Shown piece after piece: positions 56,133 through 64,000 of a stretch of 64,000 bases of DNA. The notes beneath the pieces are model-generated. The model worked only from the letters and a program-made list of their open reading frames with translations. It made no database searches and was not told the DNA's origin. How positions within the stretch are numbered: position 1 is the first letter of the stretch; the number at the start of each line of letters is the position of its first letter. The position numbers and the translations under genes were made by a program. The stretch comes from Planctomycetaceae bacterium (GTDB taxonomy: Bacteria > Planctomycetota > Planctomycetia > Planctomycetales > Planctomycetaceae), in the NCBI GenBank assembly GCA_014762625.1, contig JABURQ010000199.1:1-64000 (forward strand), given 5' to 3'.

Positions 56133-57012
56133 TTTTTCCTCTAATCACGCCGGCACGAACCACCGTCTCTGGACGTTTTTCGTCTGGACGAGCGGAATAC
56201 TGGTCTTCGCAATTTTTGGCTTGATTGCGGGGGATGTCGTATGGCGCGGAATCGGTCAGATCAATCTGACATTCCTGACTGACTCGCCAACACGCTCCGG
56301 ACGCGCAGGAGGCATCTTTCCAATACTGATATCGACTCTCGGCATCCTCGGCCTCTGCCTTGGGACAGCCATCCCATTGAGTTTGGCGACGGCGATTTAC
56401 CTCCATGAATTCTCCCGCAAGAATGGTGCGTCCGCGCGCCTCATCGACCGTTCGCTCGATGTCCTGGCGGGCGTCCCTTCTATCGTCTTCGGACTGTTTG
56501 GGAATGCCTTCTTCGCGGTGACTCTCGAACTGGGATTCTCGCTCCTCTCGGGAGGCCTCACTCTGGCCTGCATGGCCTTGCCGCTCATGATCCGTTCCAC
56601 CCAACAAGGATTACGAGCCGTTCCAGACTCTTTTCGATTAACCGCCGCTTCACTCGGACTCAGCCGGACGTCGACAATCTTTCGAATACTCCTACCGGCA
56701 GCCCTGCCGGGAATTCTCACCGGCATCATACTCGGTATCGGCCGCGCGCTGGCGGAAACAGCAGCACTCCTCTTCACGAGCGGCTACGTGACACGGATGC
56801 CGGAAAGTCTCTTCGATTCGGGACGCACACTCTCCATTCACATTTATGATCTGGCGATGAACGTTCCGGGTGGAGAGTCGAACGCTTATGGAACGGCACT
56901 CGTACTGATGATTTTGATCGTGGCGATCAACGTGACCGCCGGACTGCTGGCGAGAATGCTCCTGGGAAGACACATTCGCCTCTCCTTCCACCAGACGCGG
57001 AGCTTGTCATGA
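56125..57012 (+). CDS. pstA: Phosphate ABC transporter permease
   Basis: 295 residues from MFDFSSNHAGTN, with GGAAAGG 6 nt upstream; a GTG at 56110 is less favoured. Six membrane helices. Permease features: YLHEFSRKNGASARLI, LAGVPSIVFGLFGNAFF, TAASLGLSRTSTIFRILLPAALPGI, and LAETAALLFTSGYV. Overlaps pstC by 8 bp and pstB by 4 bp. It pairs with PstC. Confidence 0.9.
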   Translation: MFDFSSNHAGTNHRLWTFFVWTSGILVFAIFGLIAGDVVWRGIGQINLTFLTDSPTRSGRAGGIFPILISTLGILGLCLGTAIPLSLATAIYLHEFSRKNGASARLIDRSLDVLAGVPSIVFGLFGNAFFAVTLELGFSLLSGGLTLACMALPLMIRSTQQGLRAVPDSFRLTAASLGLSRTSTIFRILLPAALPGILTGIILGIGRALAETAALLFTSGYVTRMPESLFDSGRTLSIHIYDLAMNVPGGESNAYGTALVLMILIVAINVTAGLLARMLLGRHIRLSFHQTRSLS

Positions 57013-57800
57013 GCATCGACCGACGAGAGTCCGTTCACCCGATCTTCCAGATCGAGAATCTGTCGATCGCTTATCGCGGTGTCGTGGCTTTAGCGCCCGT
57101 CAGTCTGAATCTCCGAAAAAATGCGGTCACAGCCCTGATCGGACCCTCCGGCTGCGGTAAGACCAGTTTCCTGACAGCCTTGAATCGACTGACCGACATG
57201 ATTCCCGAATGTCGCGTCAGCGGACGAATTCGGTTTGACGGTTCTGATTTGTACGATCCAATCACGAACGTTCTGGATGTCCGGCGTCGCATCGGTATGA
57301 TTTTCCAAAACCCGACCGTCTTCCCCATGTCGATCCAACGTAATCTGGAACTCCCTCTGGAAGAACATGGCCTCAAAGATCGTGGAGAAAAACAAAAGCG
57401 GGTTCAAAAAGCCCTCGAAGATGCCGCCCTCTGGGAGGAAGTGAAAGACCGCTTGAAAGAGAATGCACAATCACTCTCCGGCGGACAGCAACAACGGCTC
57501 TGCGTCGCTCGCTCGCTGATCCTGGAACCGGAAGTCATCTTGATGGACGAACCGTGCAGCGCTCTGGATCCGCTCTCCACCCGAAAAATTGAAGAGTTAA
57601 TTCACAGGCTCCGCGGCGACTATACGGTGATCGTTGTGACGCACAACCTAGCGCAGGCCAGACGGGTCGCCGACGATGTCGCTTTCTTCTGGATGCGCGA
57701 GCAGACCGGATTTCTCGTAGAGGCCGGATCACGTGAGCAGCTCTTCGCTCAACCGCGACATCCCGAAACACAGTCGTACGTGAACGGTCTCGAAGGCTGA
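57009..57800 (+). CDS. pstB: Phosphate ABC transporter ATP-binding protein
   Basis: 263 residues. Walker A GPSGCGKTS (about 45-53), the PstB-type TALNRLTDMIPECRVSGRIRFDG, Q-loop FQNPTVFPMS, ABC signature LSGGQQQR, Walker B VILMDEPCSALDP and the switch His in VVTHNLAQA. It energises PstCA. Last gene of the cassette; phoU, which usually follows pstB, is not present in the next 6 kb. Confidence 0.95.
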   Translation: MSIDRRESVHPIFQIENLSIAYRGVVALAPVSLNLRKNAVTALIGPSGCGKTSFLTALNRLTDMIPECRVSGRIRFDGSDLYDPITNVLDVRRRIGMIFQNPTVFPMSIQRNLELPLEEHGLKDRGEKQKRVQKALEDAALWEEVKDRLKENAQSLSGGQQQRLCVARSLILEPEVILMDEPCSALDPLSTRKIEELIHRLRGDYTVIVVTHNLAQARRVADDVAFFWMREQTGFLVEAGSREQLFAQPRHPETQSYVNGLEG

Positions 57801-58044
57801 TCCTGACAAGACTCGGAAACGATTCAATGCTTCCCGACGAGTGAGATCTTTTCAGGCTTCCCGTGCCTGATAAATAAGCATTCTTCCGCTCCCGTCGAAT
57901 CAACTCAGAACCCTCTCTCCGCGTATACTGTTGCCAGAAAACCACTTAGAAACAGCCCCCCCACTCAACCTTCGCGTCCGCTGATTGGCATGAAATATGT
58001 GATTTCAGGAACTGTTTGGAGTTCTCTTCCTGGAAAAACAGACC

Positions 58045-58950
58045 ATGCCCCTCACAGACTCAACGGCGACAAGCCCACCTCGACGACGTTGCTTTCCTCT
58101 GATGGCAACACTGATGGTCTTTCTGTGGACTCCTGCCGTCGGTCTCGGTGGCGAGCCAGAGGTCAGAATCACGCACTCAGGCTCGTGGACCATCGCCGAA
58201 AGTGAGAACTTTCGCCTGGTCGCTCAAAACTCTCGCATTCCCCTCCGGGAGGTTGCCGAACAATGCGAGACTCTCAAAACAACGCTGCAGAAAAAATGGT
58301 TGGGTCAATCCTCAAATCGCCCCTGGCTTCCCGTGTGTGAAATCACATTTTGTTCGACTCTCCGGGATTATCACCGCGCCCTCGGCTCCGGCGTGGGGAC
58401 TTCGGTGGGCTGCGCGACCATTAACTACGATCAGGGAAGGGTGACTCAACGACAGATCCATATCCGACTCGATCACGAAGACTGGTTGACCGACGCCTTA
58501 CCCCATGAATTGACACACGTCATCGTGGCAGACCGTTTCACCGAGAATCGCATTCCTCCCTGGCTGGATGAGGGGATCGGCGTCCTTTCCGAATCGGATG
58601 AAAAGCAGCAGGAACGGTTCAAGGCGCTGCAAGCTTCGCTTCGTCGCGGCCACAAGTACTCATGGGAGGATCTTTTCCGCGTCCGAAGCTTTCCGCCTGC
58701 CAACTACCGGAACGCATTCTACGGACAAAGTGCCCGACTGGTAGACTACTTGAGCCGACAGGGTAAAAGCCCGTCTCACCTGCTCGAATTCGCCCAACAC
58801 GCCGAAGAGCACGGCTATCAGGCCGCTTATCAGAAATATTACGCCTCGGAAGAGTCGGCGAATCTTTCCGCCCCACTGGAAAACCATTTGCCGCACAACG
58901 TGATTCTGGGAATGTCACAAGAGCGTGACCAATCGAGTCTTGTGGATTGA
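58045..58950 (+). CDS. Exported zinc peptidase, MA-like (HExxH)
   Basis: 301 residues. A hydrophobic signal segment FPLMATLMVFLWTPAVGL near 17-34 indicates export. LPHELTHVIVADRF holds the zinc motif HELTH at 154-158, and PPWLDEGIGV gives the probable third ligand Glu176, so it is a gluzincin of the peptidase MA superfamily. Planctomycete homologues are often annotated DUF1570 or similar. The substrate is unknown. A 10-bp stem-loop terminator lies 18 bp after the stop, shared with the convergent small secreted protein gene. Confidence 0.75.
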   Translation: MPLTDSTATSPPRRRCFPLMATLMVFLWTPAVGLGGEPEVRITHSGSWTIAESENFRLVAQNSRIPLREVAEQCETLKTTLQKKWLGQSSNRPWLPVCEITFCSTLRDYHRALGSGVGTSVGCATINYDQGRVTQRQIHIRLDHEDWLTDALPHELTHVIVADRFTENRIPPWLDEGIGVLSESDEKQQERFKALQASLRRGHKYSWEDLFRVRSFPPANYRNAFYGQSARLVDYLSRQGKSPSHLLEFAQHAEEHGYQAAYQKYYASEESANLSAPLENHLPHNVILGMSQERDQSSLVD

Positions 58951-58967
58951 AACTGCTGAAGTAAAAA

Positions 58968-58999
58968 AGACACGGCAAATCAATCGATCTGCCGTGTCT
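58968..58999 (-). terminator. Intrinsic terminator
   Basis: Perfect 10-bp stem AGACACGGCA (58968-58977) / TGCCGTGTCT (58990-58999) with a 12-nt loop. On the minus strand the stem is followed by a T6 tract (58968-58963 as AAAAAA on plus), a classic rho-independent terminator for the small secreted protein gene. It may also stop the convergent peptidase transcript, though no T-tract is on that side. Confidence 0.85.
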
Positions 59000-59032
59000 C
59001 ACAATTGTCGATCCGGAGCCGAGAGACGTCTC

Positions 59033-59377
59033 TCAGTGAGTTCCCGGATGCAATCTCTTCGAGGGGACCAATCCCAGGTGTGAGTGACGCGAAACGCGTG
59101 AACGAGTTGTCGGAGCGGGCGCGACCAAAGCATCTTGAGTGTCAGCAGGCTCGAAGGAAAAGCTACGTGATTGAGTCGGCTGAGACGCGGCCTGACTCTG
59201 CATCACCGGACGCTCGAACAGACGGAACGTACGATTGCTGCGGACTGGTTGGTGTGAATAGGTTCCGGGATGCTGTCGCCTTTGAGCGATCGATTGACCT
59301 TGGGCCGTATCGGCATCAACCATGAAAAATGTCACAGCCACAAACATCATGGACAGAGGTACTAAAAACTTTTTCAT
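59033..59377 (-). CDS. Small exported Ser/Arg/His-rich protein
   Basis: 114 residues. MKKFLVPLSMMFVAVTFFMVDADTA is a signal peptide; a GAGGAG site precedes a cluster of three ATGs (59386, 59383, 59377), of which 59377 has the best spacing. The mature protein is short, basic and rich in Ser, Arg, His and Gln, with a repeated motif HPGTYSHQP... / ...KRLHPGTH at both ends. No domain recognised. The gene has its own strong terminator and a long leader with stable hairpins, suggesting a highly controlled abundant product. Confidence 0.7.
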   Translation of the reverse strand: MKKFLVPLSMMFVAVTFFMVDADTAQGQSIAQRRQHPGTYSHQPVRSNRTFRLFERPVMQSQAASQPTQSRSFSFEPADTQDALVAPAPTTRSRVSRHSHLGLVPSKRLHPGTH

Positions 59378-59540
59378 TGTCATCATCTCCTCTTCGAATG
59401 AACGCTTAAAAATCCCGCATTCTCGAACGCGGGCACGAATTGAGGAAGCCCTGAACACAACCAGAAACCATTCAACAACAGGATCCTGATCCGAGTTGAG
59501 TCGACTCCTCTCCTGATTGAAGTTGCTGAAACTTGTCCAT

Positions 59541-59560
59541 CCAAAAGGAAGTCCTTTTGG
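59541..59560 (-). repeat. Perfect hairpin in the leader of the small secreted protein
   Basis: CCAAAAGG and CCTTTTGG enclose a 4-nt loop, about 160 nt upstream of the ATG at 59377. Its compactness suggests an RNA element or mRNA stabiliser. Confidence 0.6.
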
Positions 59561-59634
59561 CTTCCTGATTCAATTCTAAGAGACTTATCGGACCGCTGGA
59601 GTGGCCTTTTGCTTACATTCACGTAAGGAAACAC

Positions 59635-59646
59635 GTTCTTAAGAAC
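59635..59646. promoter_or_regulatory. Perfect 12-bp palindrome GTTCTTAAGAAC
   Basis: Symmetric site 258 bp upstream of the small secreted protein start, near AT-rich promoter-like text on the minus strand. Typical dimeric-regulator operator geometry; the regulator is unknown. Confidence 0.4.
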
Positions 59647-59963
59647 ATAAGCCTCCAAAAAACAACTCAATGAGAATGAGAAAAGCGTCCCCAAACATCG
59701 AGCACAAAAACAAACTTGTCCACAGTACCCGAAACTGGTTCTTGAATCAGAGGTGCCGAATCGTTTCCCTAACATCCTGAGAGAGTTGAAGATAGCCGGG
59801 ACAGGACTGCTGAGTGCCCACACCCTGGAAAACATCTCGTCGCTCCACCCATCAACGACCACATCATCCAGCGTTGAATGTCAGGCAAGTTCCTCATGAC
59901 TTCCCCGTATCAAAAGGAATTCGAGGGGGGGAGAGTCTCTAAGATTTTGTGAGAGACGGAAAA

Positions 59964-61745
59964 CTACTTTGTAGTGGACTCTTGGGACTCCGCTTCCAGC
60001 GAAGAGACCGGCACAACCGTCAAACCACATTCTTCCTTGCCAATCGAATACACGACGAATAAATTGCCGTCGTATTCGTAAGCATACGGATAAGACCACT
60101 GTTTGCTCTTGGCGAAGCCTTCAAACCGGGGAGCCTCCGATTTTCCATGTCGCAATCGCCACATCTGGCTCAAGGTCATTTCCCCCGGCTGACTCGTCGA
60201 GATCACCAACGTATCCCGATTCCTGAAATTCGAGACGAGATACAATTGCCCCGTCGAAAGTTTCCCCAGATAAGCCTTAGCGCGCGGCATCGGATAATTA
60301 CTCGGCTGCGCCGGCGACCAGGTTTTGCCGAAGTCCTGACTCTCGGACACCCAGGCCACACCGCCGCCTCCCCGAATCACCGCCAGCACCTTCGAGCCCT
60401 CCGCCCAGACAGTCGTCTCGGCGAAACTCGGTTTCAAGTCAGGATGATAGGGTAGCAAGATGCTATCCCATTGGGTCAGATCATCGCCGTGACTGATCGC
60501 GACGACGGGAAGACCATCTTTATCCTGTCCGCCGGTGATGAAGTTGCCGTTCTCCATGTTGACGATTTGATCGTACGGCCAACAGTTCTCCATCACGATG
60601 CCGCGCGACTCCCACTTGTCCGTCTCGGGATTCAGGACAAACGCTTCTGCTTTCAAACCGGGAAAACGCTTCGCTTTTTCCCCCACACCAAACCGCGCAC
60701 AAATCGTCCAGACGCGCCCCTGATGCACGAACAATACCCCATGACTGTGGCGATCGGCCCCTTCAAACCCCGGACCAATCACTTCCAACTCCGACCACGT
60801 TCTGCCGCCGTCCGTGGACCGCTTCCCGCGTAAGGTTTCGTGCGGTCCGTTTTCGTTCGTCGGGCTGTTGGCCCAATTCGCGTAGAAAACTCCGTTATGC
60901 TCGACGATCGCCGCTCCGTGCAGAAATTTGTAATCTTGCTCATCGGGGCGATGAATGACGCGATGCTGGATCCCTTTCGCAAATGGGATCTCTGTCGGAT
61001 CGGTCGGCAACTTCGGTCCGGTCCAGAGCCTGTAGGTGTCGGGCAGGGGATCGACTTCTCCCGGTTCGGGAACCTCACTCCCCGCGCGAACCACGAGATC
61101 ATCGACTAGATACCACGCCCCGTCGGCGATCCGCGTTCCCGAGACCAGGCTGATCCCGCCGAAGGGAAGATCGGTGCGATACGCGGCCATAGTGGCGGTG
61201 GGTTTGTCGGGAAGTTTCTGACTCCCCGGCTTCGAGATCCAGAGATCAATCCCACGGGTATCGTGTTTCATCACCGCGCGAATGCGATGCCAGACCGGTT
61301 CATCAACATTCGCAGAAGGTTTAATTTCGACCGGAATTGTTCGCCAGGTCCGAGTTCGACCGTCGAACTGCTGCAGCTTGCCCCGTTGCACACACAGATT
61401 GAACTGACTTGCGTCCTTGCCGTTCGGTTCCTGAGTCCAGAGGTGAAACGCGCGTCCCTGACTTGCAGAGACCGCCAGGGAAAACTCGATGGAAAGATTT
61501 TTCGTCGGCGTCTCGAACCACCGCGATAACGCCACCAGTCCACCGTCTGAAGATCGCCTGCCGAGAAGAGCCCCATCCTTACCGATAACATTTGGCTTTG
61601 TACCGGTGGTAAAACGGCTCCAGCCATCTGGTGCTTTATCGTTAGTGATAGATTGGAGACTCGAATCAAAGACGACCTCAGCGCTGAGCATGTCTTGAGA
61701 GACCAGACAAGCCAACAGAACAAGTAGACCAAAGCACCTCATCAC
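59964..61745 (-). CDS. Exported sialidase (BNR/Asp-box)
   Basis: 593 residues. The signal peptide ends near LVSQDMLSAEV. An N-terminal concanavalin-like domain (about 40-215) is followed by a sialidase propeller with Asp boxes STDGGRTW and SQDFGKTW, and a conserved ICARFGVG segment. Exo-alpha-sialidases remove terminal sialic acid from glycans; an arginine triad cannot be placed with certainty here. It lies 12 bp after the PL14-like gene and is co-transcribed with it. Exported position fits extracellular glycan use. Confidence 0.8.
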   Translation of the reverse strand: MMRCFGLLVLLACLVSQDMLSAEVVFDSSLQSITNDKAPDGWSRFTTGTKPNVIGKDGALLGRRSSDGGLVALSRWFETPTKNLSIEFSLAVSASQGRAFHLWTQEPNGKDASQFNLCVQRGKLQQFDGRTRTWRTIPVEIKPSANVDEPVWHRIRAVMKHDTRGIDLWISKPGSQKLPDKPTATMAAYRTDLPFGGISLVSGTRIADGAWYLVDDLVVRAGSEVPEPGEVDPLPDTYRLWTGPKLPTDPTEIPFAKGIQHRVIHRPDEQDYKFLHGAAIVEHNGVFYANWANSPTNENGPHETLRGKRSTDGGRTWSELEVIGPGFEGADRHSHGVLFVHQGRVWTICARFGVGEKAKRFPGLKAEAFVLNPETDKWESRGIVMENCWPYDQIVNMENGNFITGGQDKDGLPVVAISHGDDLTQWDSILLPYHPDLKPSFAETTVWAEGSKVLAVIRGGGGVAWVSESQDFGKTWSPAQPSNYPMPRAKAYLGKLSTGQLYLVSNFRNRDTLVISTSQPGEMTLSQMWRLRHGKSEAPRFEGFAKSKQWSYPYAYEYDGNLFVVYSIGKEECGLTVVPVSSLEAESQESTTK

Positions 61746-61757
61746 ACCACGCTCTTT

Positions 61758-62939
61758 TCAGTTGTTATCATTCGTCGTCCGAAACGGCTGATGCCAGGGA
61801 CTCCAGTCCGACCATTCTCCCTCGTCGCTTTGTTGCCGCACGCGCGAAAAATAGTCCTGGTCGGATTTGAGATCGGTTCGCCCTTGATGGCTGCCGACAA
61901 AATCACCTCGATCAGCTTCGATTGTCACACGTTGTTCAGCGGTGAGATCCCCAGATTTCCAGACCACATCACGACCTTCCGCATCCGCTGAAACCTCAAT
62001 TTGCCACGCGCGCAAGTTCCCCGCACCTCGATACGGCGTCTTGATCAGCTCCGGAGTCGTCGAACAAACCACCGGTCCGATCGGCTCGGTCGAAATCACG
62101 AACTCATCGATCCACCGCGACTGATCGACGGGAGAACCGTCGTTCCAGTATGCTTCGAGAAAGACGGCGTTGATCCCTCGTTCGGTAAAGTCTCCCCGCC
62201 AGTCGAGATTCCGTCGTTCGGCTTCCAGACGTCCGTCGATCCAGAGTTGCTGCAAACCGTCCTTCTTGCCAGGCGTATTGAGTTTTGCCCGCGCCTCGAC
62301 GCAAACCCACCAGCCGCGACCGTCATCGCCGTGCAATTTGAATTGGGACGCCGGCCGGTTCCCTAACCACTTCAGATTCGAGAAATCGTTGTAACGGGTG
62401 GTGACCACCTTTCCGTTTCGAACTCCAGTCGCGGGATCGAGCGTCAACGCCTCGCCGCTGCTCCAGACATGGGCAATCATTGCCTGACGCCAACCGGGAG
62501 GAACGAGACTCGTCGCGCGAGACAGTTTCGCGGGTCCGTCTCCTTGCCAGTTGTGGGGATGTTTGACGTATATCCGCCAGTAAATGTCGTCGAAGGACTC
62601 GCCCCGTCGAACTGTCTGACGGGGATATGTGGGAGAATCGCCGAAGAACACTTTCCTGCCTCCGACGCCCCGTTTCCCTTTGCCGTAAAACATTTCGAGC
62701 GACTGACCGCTCGCGCCAAACTGTTCTGAGTGGGTTAATTCGCCACTCTGTTCGGCATACCGCTGCTGCTTCGACTCCTCATCGAAGTTGTCGTACCAGA
62801 TGACGTCGGGATGCTTTTCGTCTGGCTGCGAAACATCGAGAACGATGCTTTCAACCCGTGGGGCAGGGGGGCGCTGTGCAGAAAGCTGTGATACAACACA
62901 ACTCAAAATCCACAGTAAGAAGAGGATGCGATTTCTCAT
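61758..62939 (-). CDS. Exported polysaccharide-lyase-like jelly-roll protein (PL14-like)
   Basis: 393 residues, signal peptide ending near SQLSAQRPP. The central region (100-290) reads as a concanavalin/beta-jelly-roll domain: FDDIYWRIYVKHPHNWQG, WVCVEARAKLNTPGKKDG, LQQLWIDGRLEAERRNL, and AVFLEAYWNDGSP. This pattern resembles alginate lyase-type PL14 proteins, which cleave uronic-acid polymers. Catalytic residues cannot be assigned confidently. A C-terminal fibronectin-like region (about 300-390) follows. It overlaps the 138-residue gene upstream by 4 bp and precedes the sialidase. Confidence 0.7.
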   Translation of the reverse strand: MRNRILFLLWILSCVVSQLSAQRPPAPRVESIVLDVSQPDEKHPDVIWYDNFDEESKQQRYAEQSGELTHSEQFGASGQSLEMFYGKGKRGVGGRKVFFGDSPTYPRQTVRRGESFDDIYWRIYVKHPHNWQGDGPAKLSRATSLVPPGWRQAMIAHVWSSGEALTLDPATGVRNGKVVTTRYNDFSNLKWLGNRPASQFKLHGDDGRGWWVCVEARAKLNTPGKKDGLQQLWIDGRLEAERRNLDWRGDFTERGINAVFLEAYWNDGSPVDQSRWIDEFVISTEPIGPVVCSTTPELIKTPYRGAGNLRAWQIEVSADAEGRDVVWKSGDLTAEQRVTIEADRGDFVGSHQGRTDLKSDQDYFSRVRQQSDEGEWSDWSPWHQPFRTTNDNN

Positions 62940-63352
62940 TGGGCATCCGGGCTGGTAAAGACATGGTAAAAGTACGGGAGGTTGTCTTCTTCGCCGTTTT
63001 CCAACCGTTTGATCACTTTGCCGATGGGATTGACGAGATTCTCCTCCCCCATTTCCAGAATCATGGGGACGCCGAACATGTTCTCAAATTCGTCCTCGGT
63101 ACACATCCGCCAACTTGCGTTCACATTTTTGACAAAGACTTCACCCACATAACATCCGAAACCGAAGATCGTCGCCTCGACCCGCTCCAACTCGACGCCT
63201 TGCTCGTGAAAGCCGCCGATGATCTCATCGACGATTTCCAGGCTCTCGACCGAATAATCGAGCGGCACGCCCGTGTTTTGTTCGGCAACCTCGGCAATAT
63301 CAGCGGCAAACCGCGGCGCGTTCTCGGGACTGATTTCGTACTTCAAGCCCAT
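62936..63352 (-). CDS. Hypothetical protein, 138 aa
   Basis: Soluble, acidic and without signal. Contains IFGFGCYVGEVFVKNVNASW near the centre and a C-terminal PYFYHVFTSPDAQ. Similar motifs (FGCYVGEV) occur in uncharacterised bacterial proteins whose domain name I cannot fix. The stop codon overlaps the start of the PL14-like gene (ATGA), implying coupling with an exported polysaccharide-degrading protein despite being cytoplasmic. Confidence 0.65.
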   Translation of the reverse strand: MGLKYEISPENAPRFAADIAEVAEQNTGVPLDYSVESLEIVDEIIGGFHEQGVELERVEATIFGFGCYVGEVFVKNVNASWRMCTEDEFENMFGVPMILEMGEENLVNPIGKVIKRLENGEEDNLPYFYHVFTSPDAQ

Positions 63353-63646
63353 GGGAATCTCCTCTGTGGTTGAGACGCGAACCCGTTCGAGTGTACGGCG
63401 AGATCACTGGCGATTCCATAAGGTTTTCGAAGGTGGCGAGGAGTGAAGATCGCCACGAAAAACACAAAAAGGCACAAAAAGAAGGAACGCTGATCTGCCC
63501 AGATCACAAACAGGTCAGTTTGTGACCACGAATCTCTCGAATCAAATGAATGGATTGTAGAATACAGAGGAGCAAGCGAGGGCGACACTAAAAACACAAA
63601 ATGGAACAAAGAGAAATGCATGGTGAGGTGCAATGAGTGTGAACAA
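63353..63646. repeat. Dispersed-repeat-like interval
   Basis: No gene in about 290 bp. It contains low-complexity text of the CGCCACGAAAAACACAAAAAGG type, near 63450-63480, which recalls short dispersed repeats seen in planctomycete intergenic DNA, plus an echo near 63590 (CACTAAAAACACAAAATGG). A perfect 8-bp hairpin TCACAAAC/GTTTGTGA lies at 63504-63525 and could end transcription of the edge gene. Confidence 0.45.
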
Positions 63647-63997
63647 TCAAAGTTCATACCCACCAATTTGCAATGGCTCCCAATCAAGAATCTTCGGATC
63701 AGCAAGATATGCTAAGAACCATAGCATCGGCAGTTGTATCATCGAATCAGGCGTTTCACCTGTAACGAGAGACAAATACCTCGAAGGACGTTTCTGTTTT
63801 TCACCTTCTGTGAAATATCCATGATGCCCATTGCGTAATGCACGCATCACATTTGCAACAAACACATCTTGTGATTCTTCGACTTCATCAATCAAATTCT
63901 TTTTCTTTACCAACACTCCAGTATTTGTCACTTTCTGCTTGTACCAGACAGATTCAATCACAACCTTTCTCAATTCGTCATAACAGTCATTAGACAT
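63647..63997 (-). CDS. AT-rich hypothetical protein at the window edge
   Basis: 116 residues from an ATG three bases from the window end; it may begin further upstream, beyond the edge, so it is possibly partial. Charged, soluble sequence: RKVVIESVWYKQKV, VLVKKKNLIDEVEESQDVFV, ending LADPKILDWEPLQIGGYEL. Visibly AT-richer than the sialidase operon next to it. No family recognised; the style resembles short accessory or immunity-type proteins, but that is a guess. Confidence 0.5.
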   Translation of the reverse strand: MSNDCYDELRKVVIESVWYKQKVTNTGVLVKKKNLIDEVEESQDVFVANVMRALRNGHHGYFTEGEKQKRPSRYLSLVTGETPDSMIQLPMLWFLAYLADPKILDWEPLQIGGYEL

Positions 63998-64000
63998 CTT

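Larger units (their letters stand above)
59378..59963. other. Long leader/promoter region of the small secreted protein
   Basis: About 580 bp without a convincing gene. It carries CCAAAAGG-AAGT-CCTTTTGG (59541-59560, perfect 8-bp stem, on minus as CCAAAAGG-ACTT-CCTTTTGG), AAGTT/AACTT just downstream of it on minus, a CTTAC/GTAAG stem near 59612-59627, and a perfect 12-bp palindrome GTTCTTAAGAAC (59635-59646). Confidence 0.45.

Noticed and set aside
57852-57870. TCAGGC/GCCTGA stem after pstB as a terminator
   Set aside because: Only a 6-bp stem with no T-tract; too weak to call.
59383-59862. Minus-strand frame of 159 codons in the leader region of the small secreted protein
   Set aside because: Covers hairpins and low-complexity text, no RBS, no domain, and overlaps the start of the real small gene.

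Overview
The window looks like chromosome from a member of the Planctomycetes (Planctomycetaceae-like). The evidence is the gene families: tandem DUF1559 proteins, three secreted formylglycine-type sulfatases, a very large PQQ-propeller protein, a SASA/SGNH-like secreted protein, sialidase and lyase-like exported proteins, and many small conserved proteins of the planctomycete type. GC is moderate, genes lie in short runs on both strands, and no rRNA operon, CRISPR array or intact prophage is visible. These assignments come from reading motifs, not from searches.

Layout. 0-3.2 kb: accessory-looking small genes, a fossil tyrosine recombinase (2036-2423) and an SDR oxidoreductase. 3.8-8.2 kb: glycosylasparaginase, two DUF1559 paralogues and a sulfatase. 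8.2-11.6 kb: haem genes hemD-hemE-hemG on the minus strand. Just upstream of hemD, the 11.68-11.88 kb interval holds a candidate structured minus-strand RNA with its own promoter-like sites and a U-rich end. 12.2-18.4 kb: an MBL-fold hydrolase, small hypotheticals, glycogen branching enzyme and an ExeA-like ATPase. 19.0-24.3 kb: the conserved phoH / 7TM-HD / ybeY / CorC-like run. 24.3-30.3 kb: dus, a short pheT, a P450, xerC and a small protein. 30.6-35.2 kb: a cation/calcium exchanger, Gfo/Idh-like protein, MscS channel and SGNH-like protein.

35.2-37.3 kb is an AT-richer accessory patch. An intact tRNA-Gly(CCC) and a decayed twin with a promoter-like upstream region bracket a membrane/coiled-coil gene. 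37.3-50.8 kb carries the 1526-residue PQQ/TPR-like protein, two sulfatases, a CPBP-like membrane protein lacking the catalytic glutamates, and a nucleotide-sugar/glycosyltransferase operon. 50.9-53.7 kb encodes a two-subunit molybdenum hydroxylase (IorAB type, Tat-exported).

53.74-53.99 kb is a 252-bp MITE-like element with TAA target duplication. Next comes an arsR-pstSCAB cassette with a predicted ArsR operator over its promoter and no phoU. 58-64 kb encodes an HExxH peptidase, a small secreted protein with a long structured leader, a sialidase / PL14-like / 138-residue protein operon and, at the edge, an AT-rich gene.

Functionally the window mixes housekeeping genes (haem, RNA maturation, tRNA charging) with an exported carbohydrate-processing repertoire: sulfatases, sialidase, lyase-like proteins and glycosylasparaginase. 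This fits a bacterium feeding on sulfated or sialylated polysaccharides. The strongest candidates for undescribed biology are the RNA upstream of hemD, the tRNA-Gly twin, and the ArsR-controlled Pst cassette next to a MITE.
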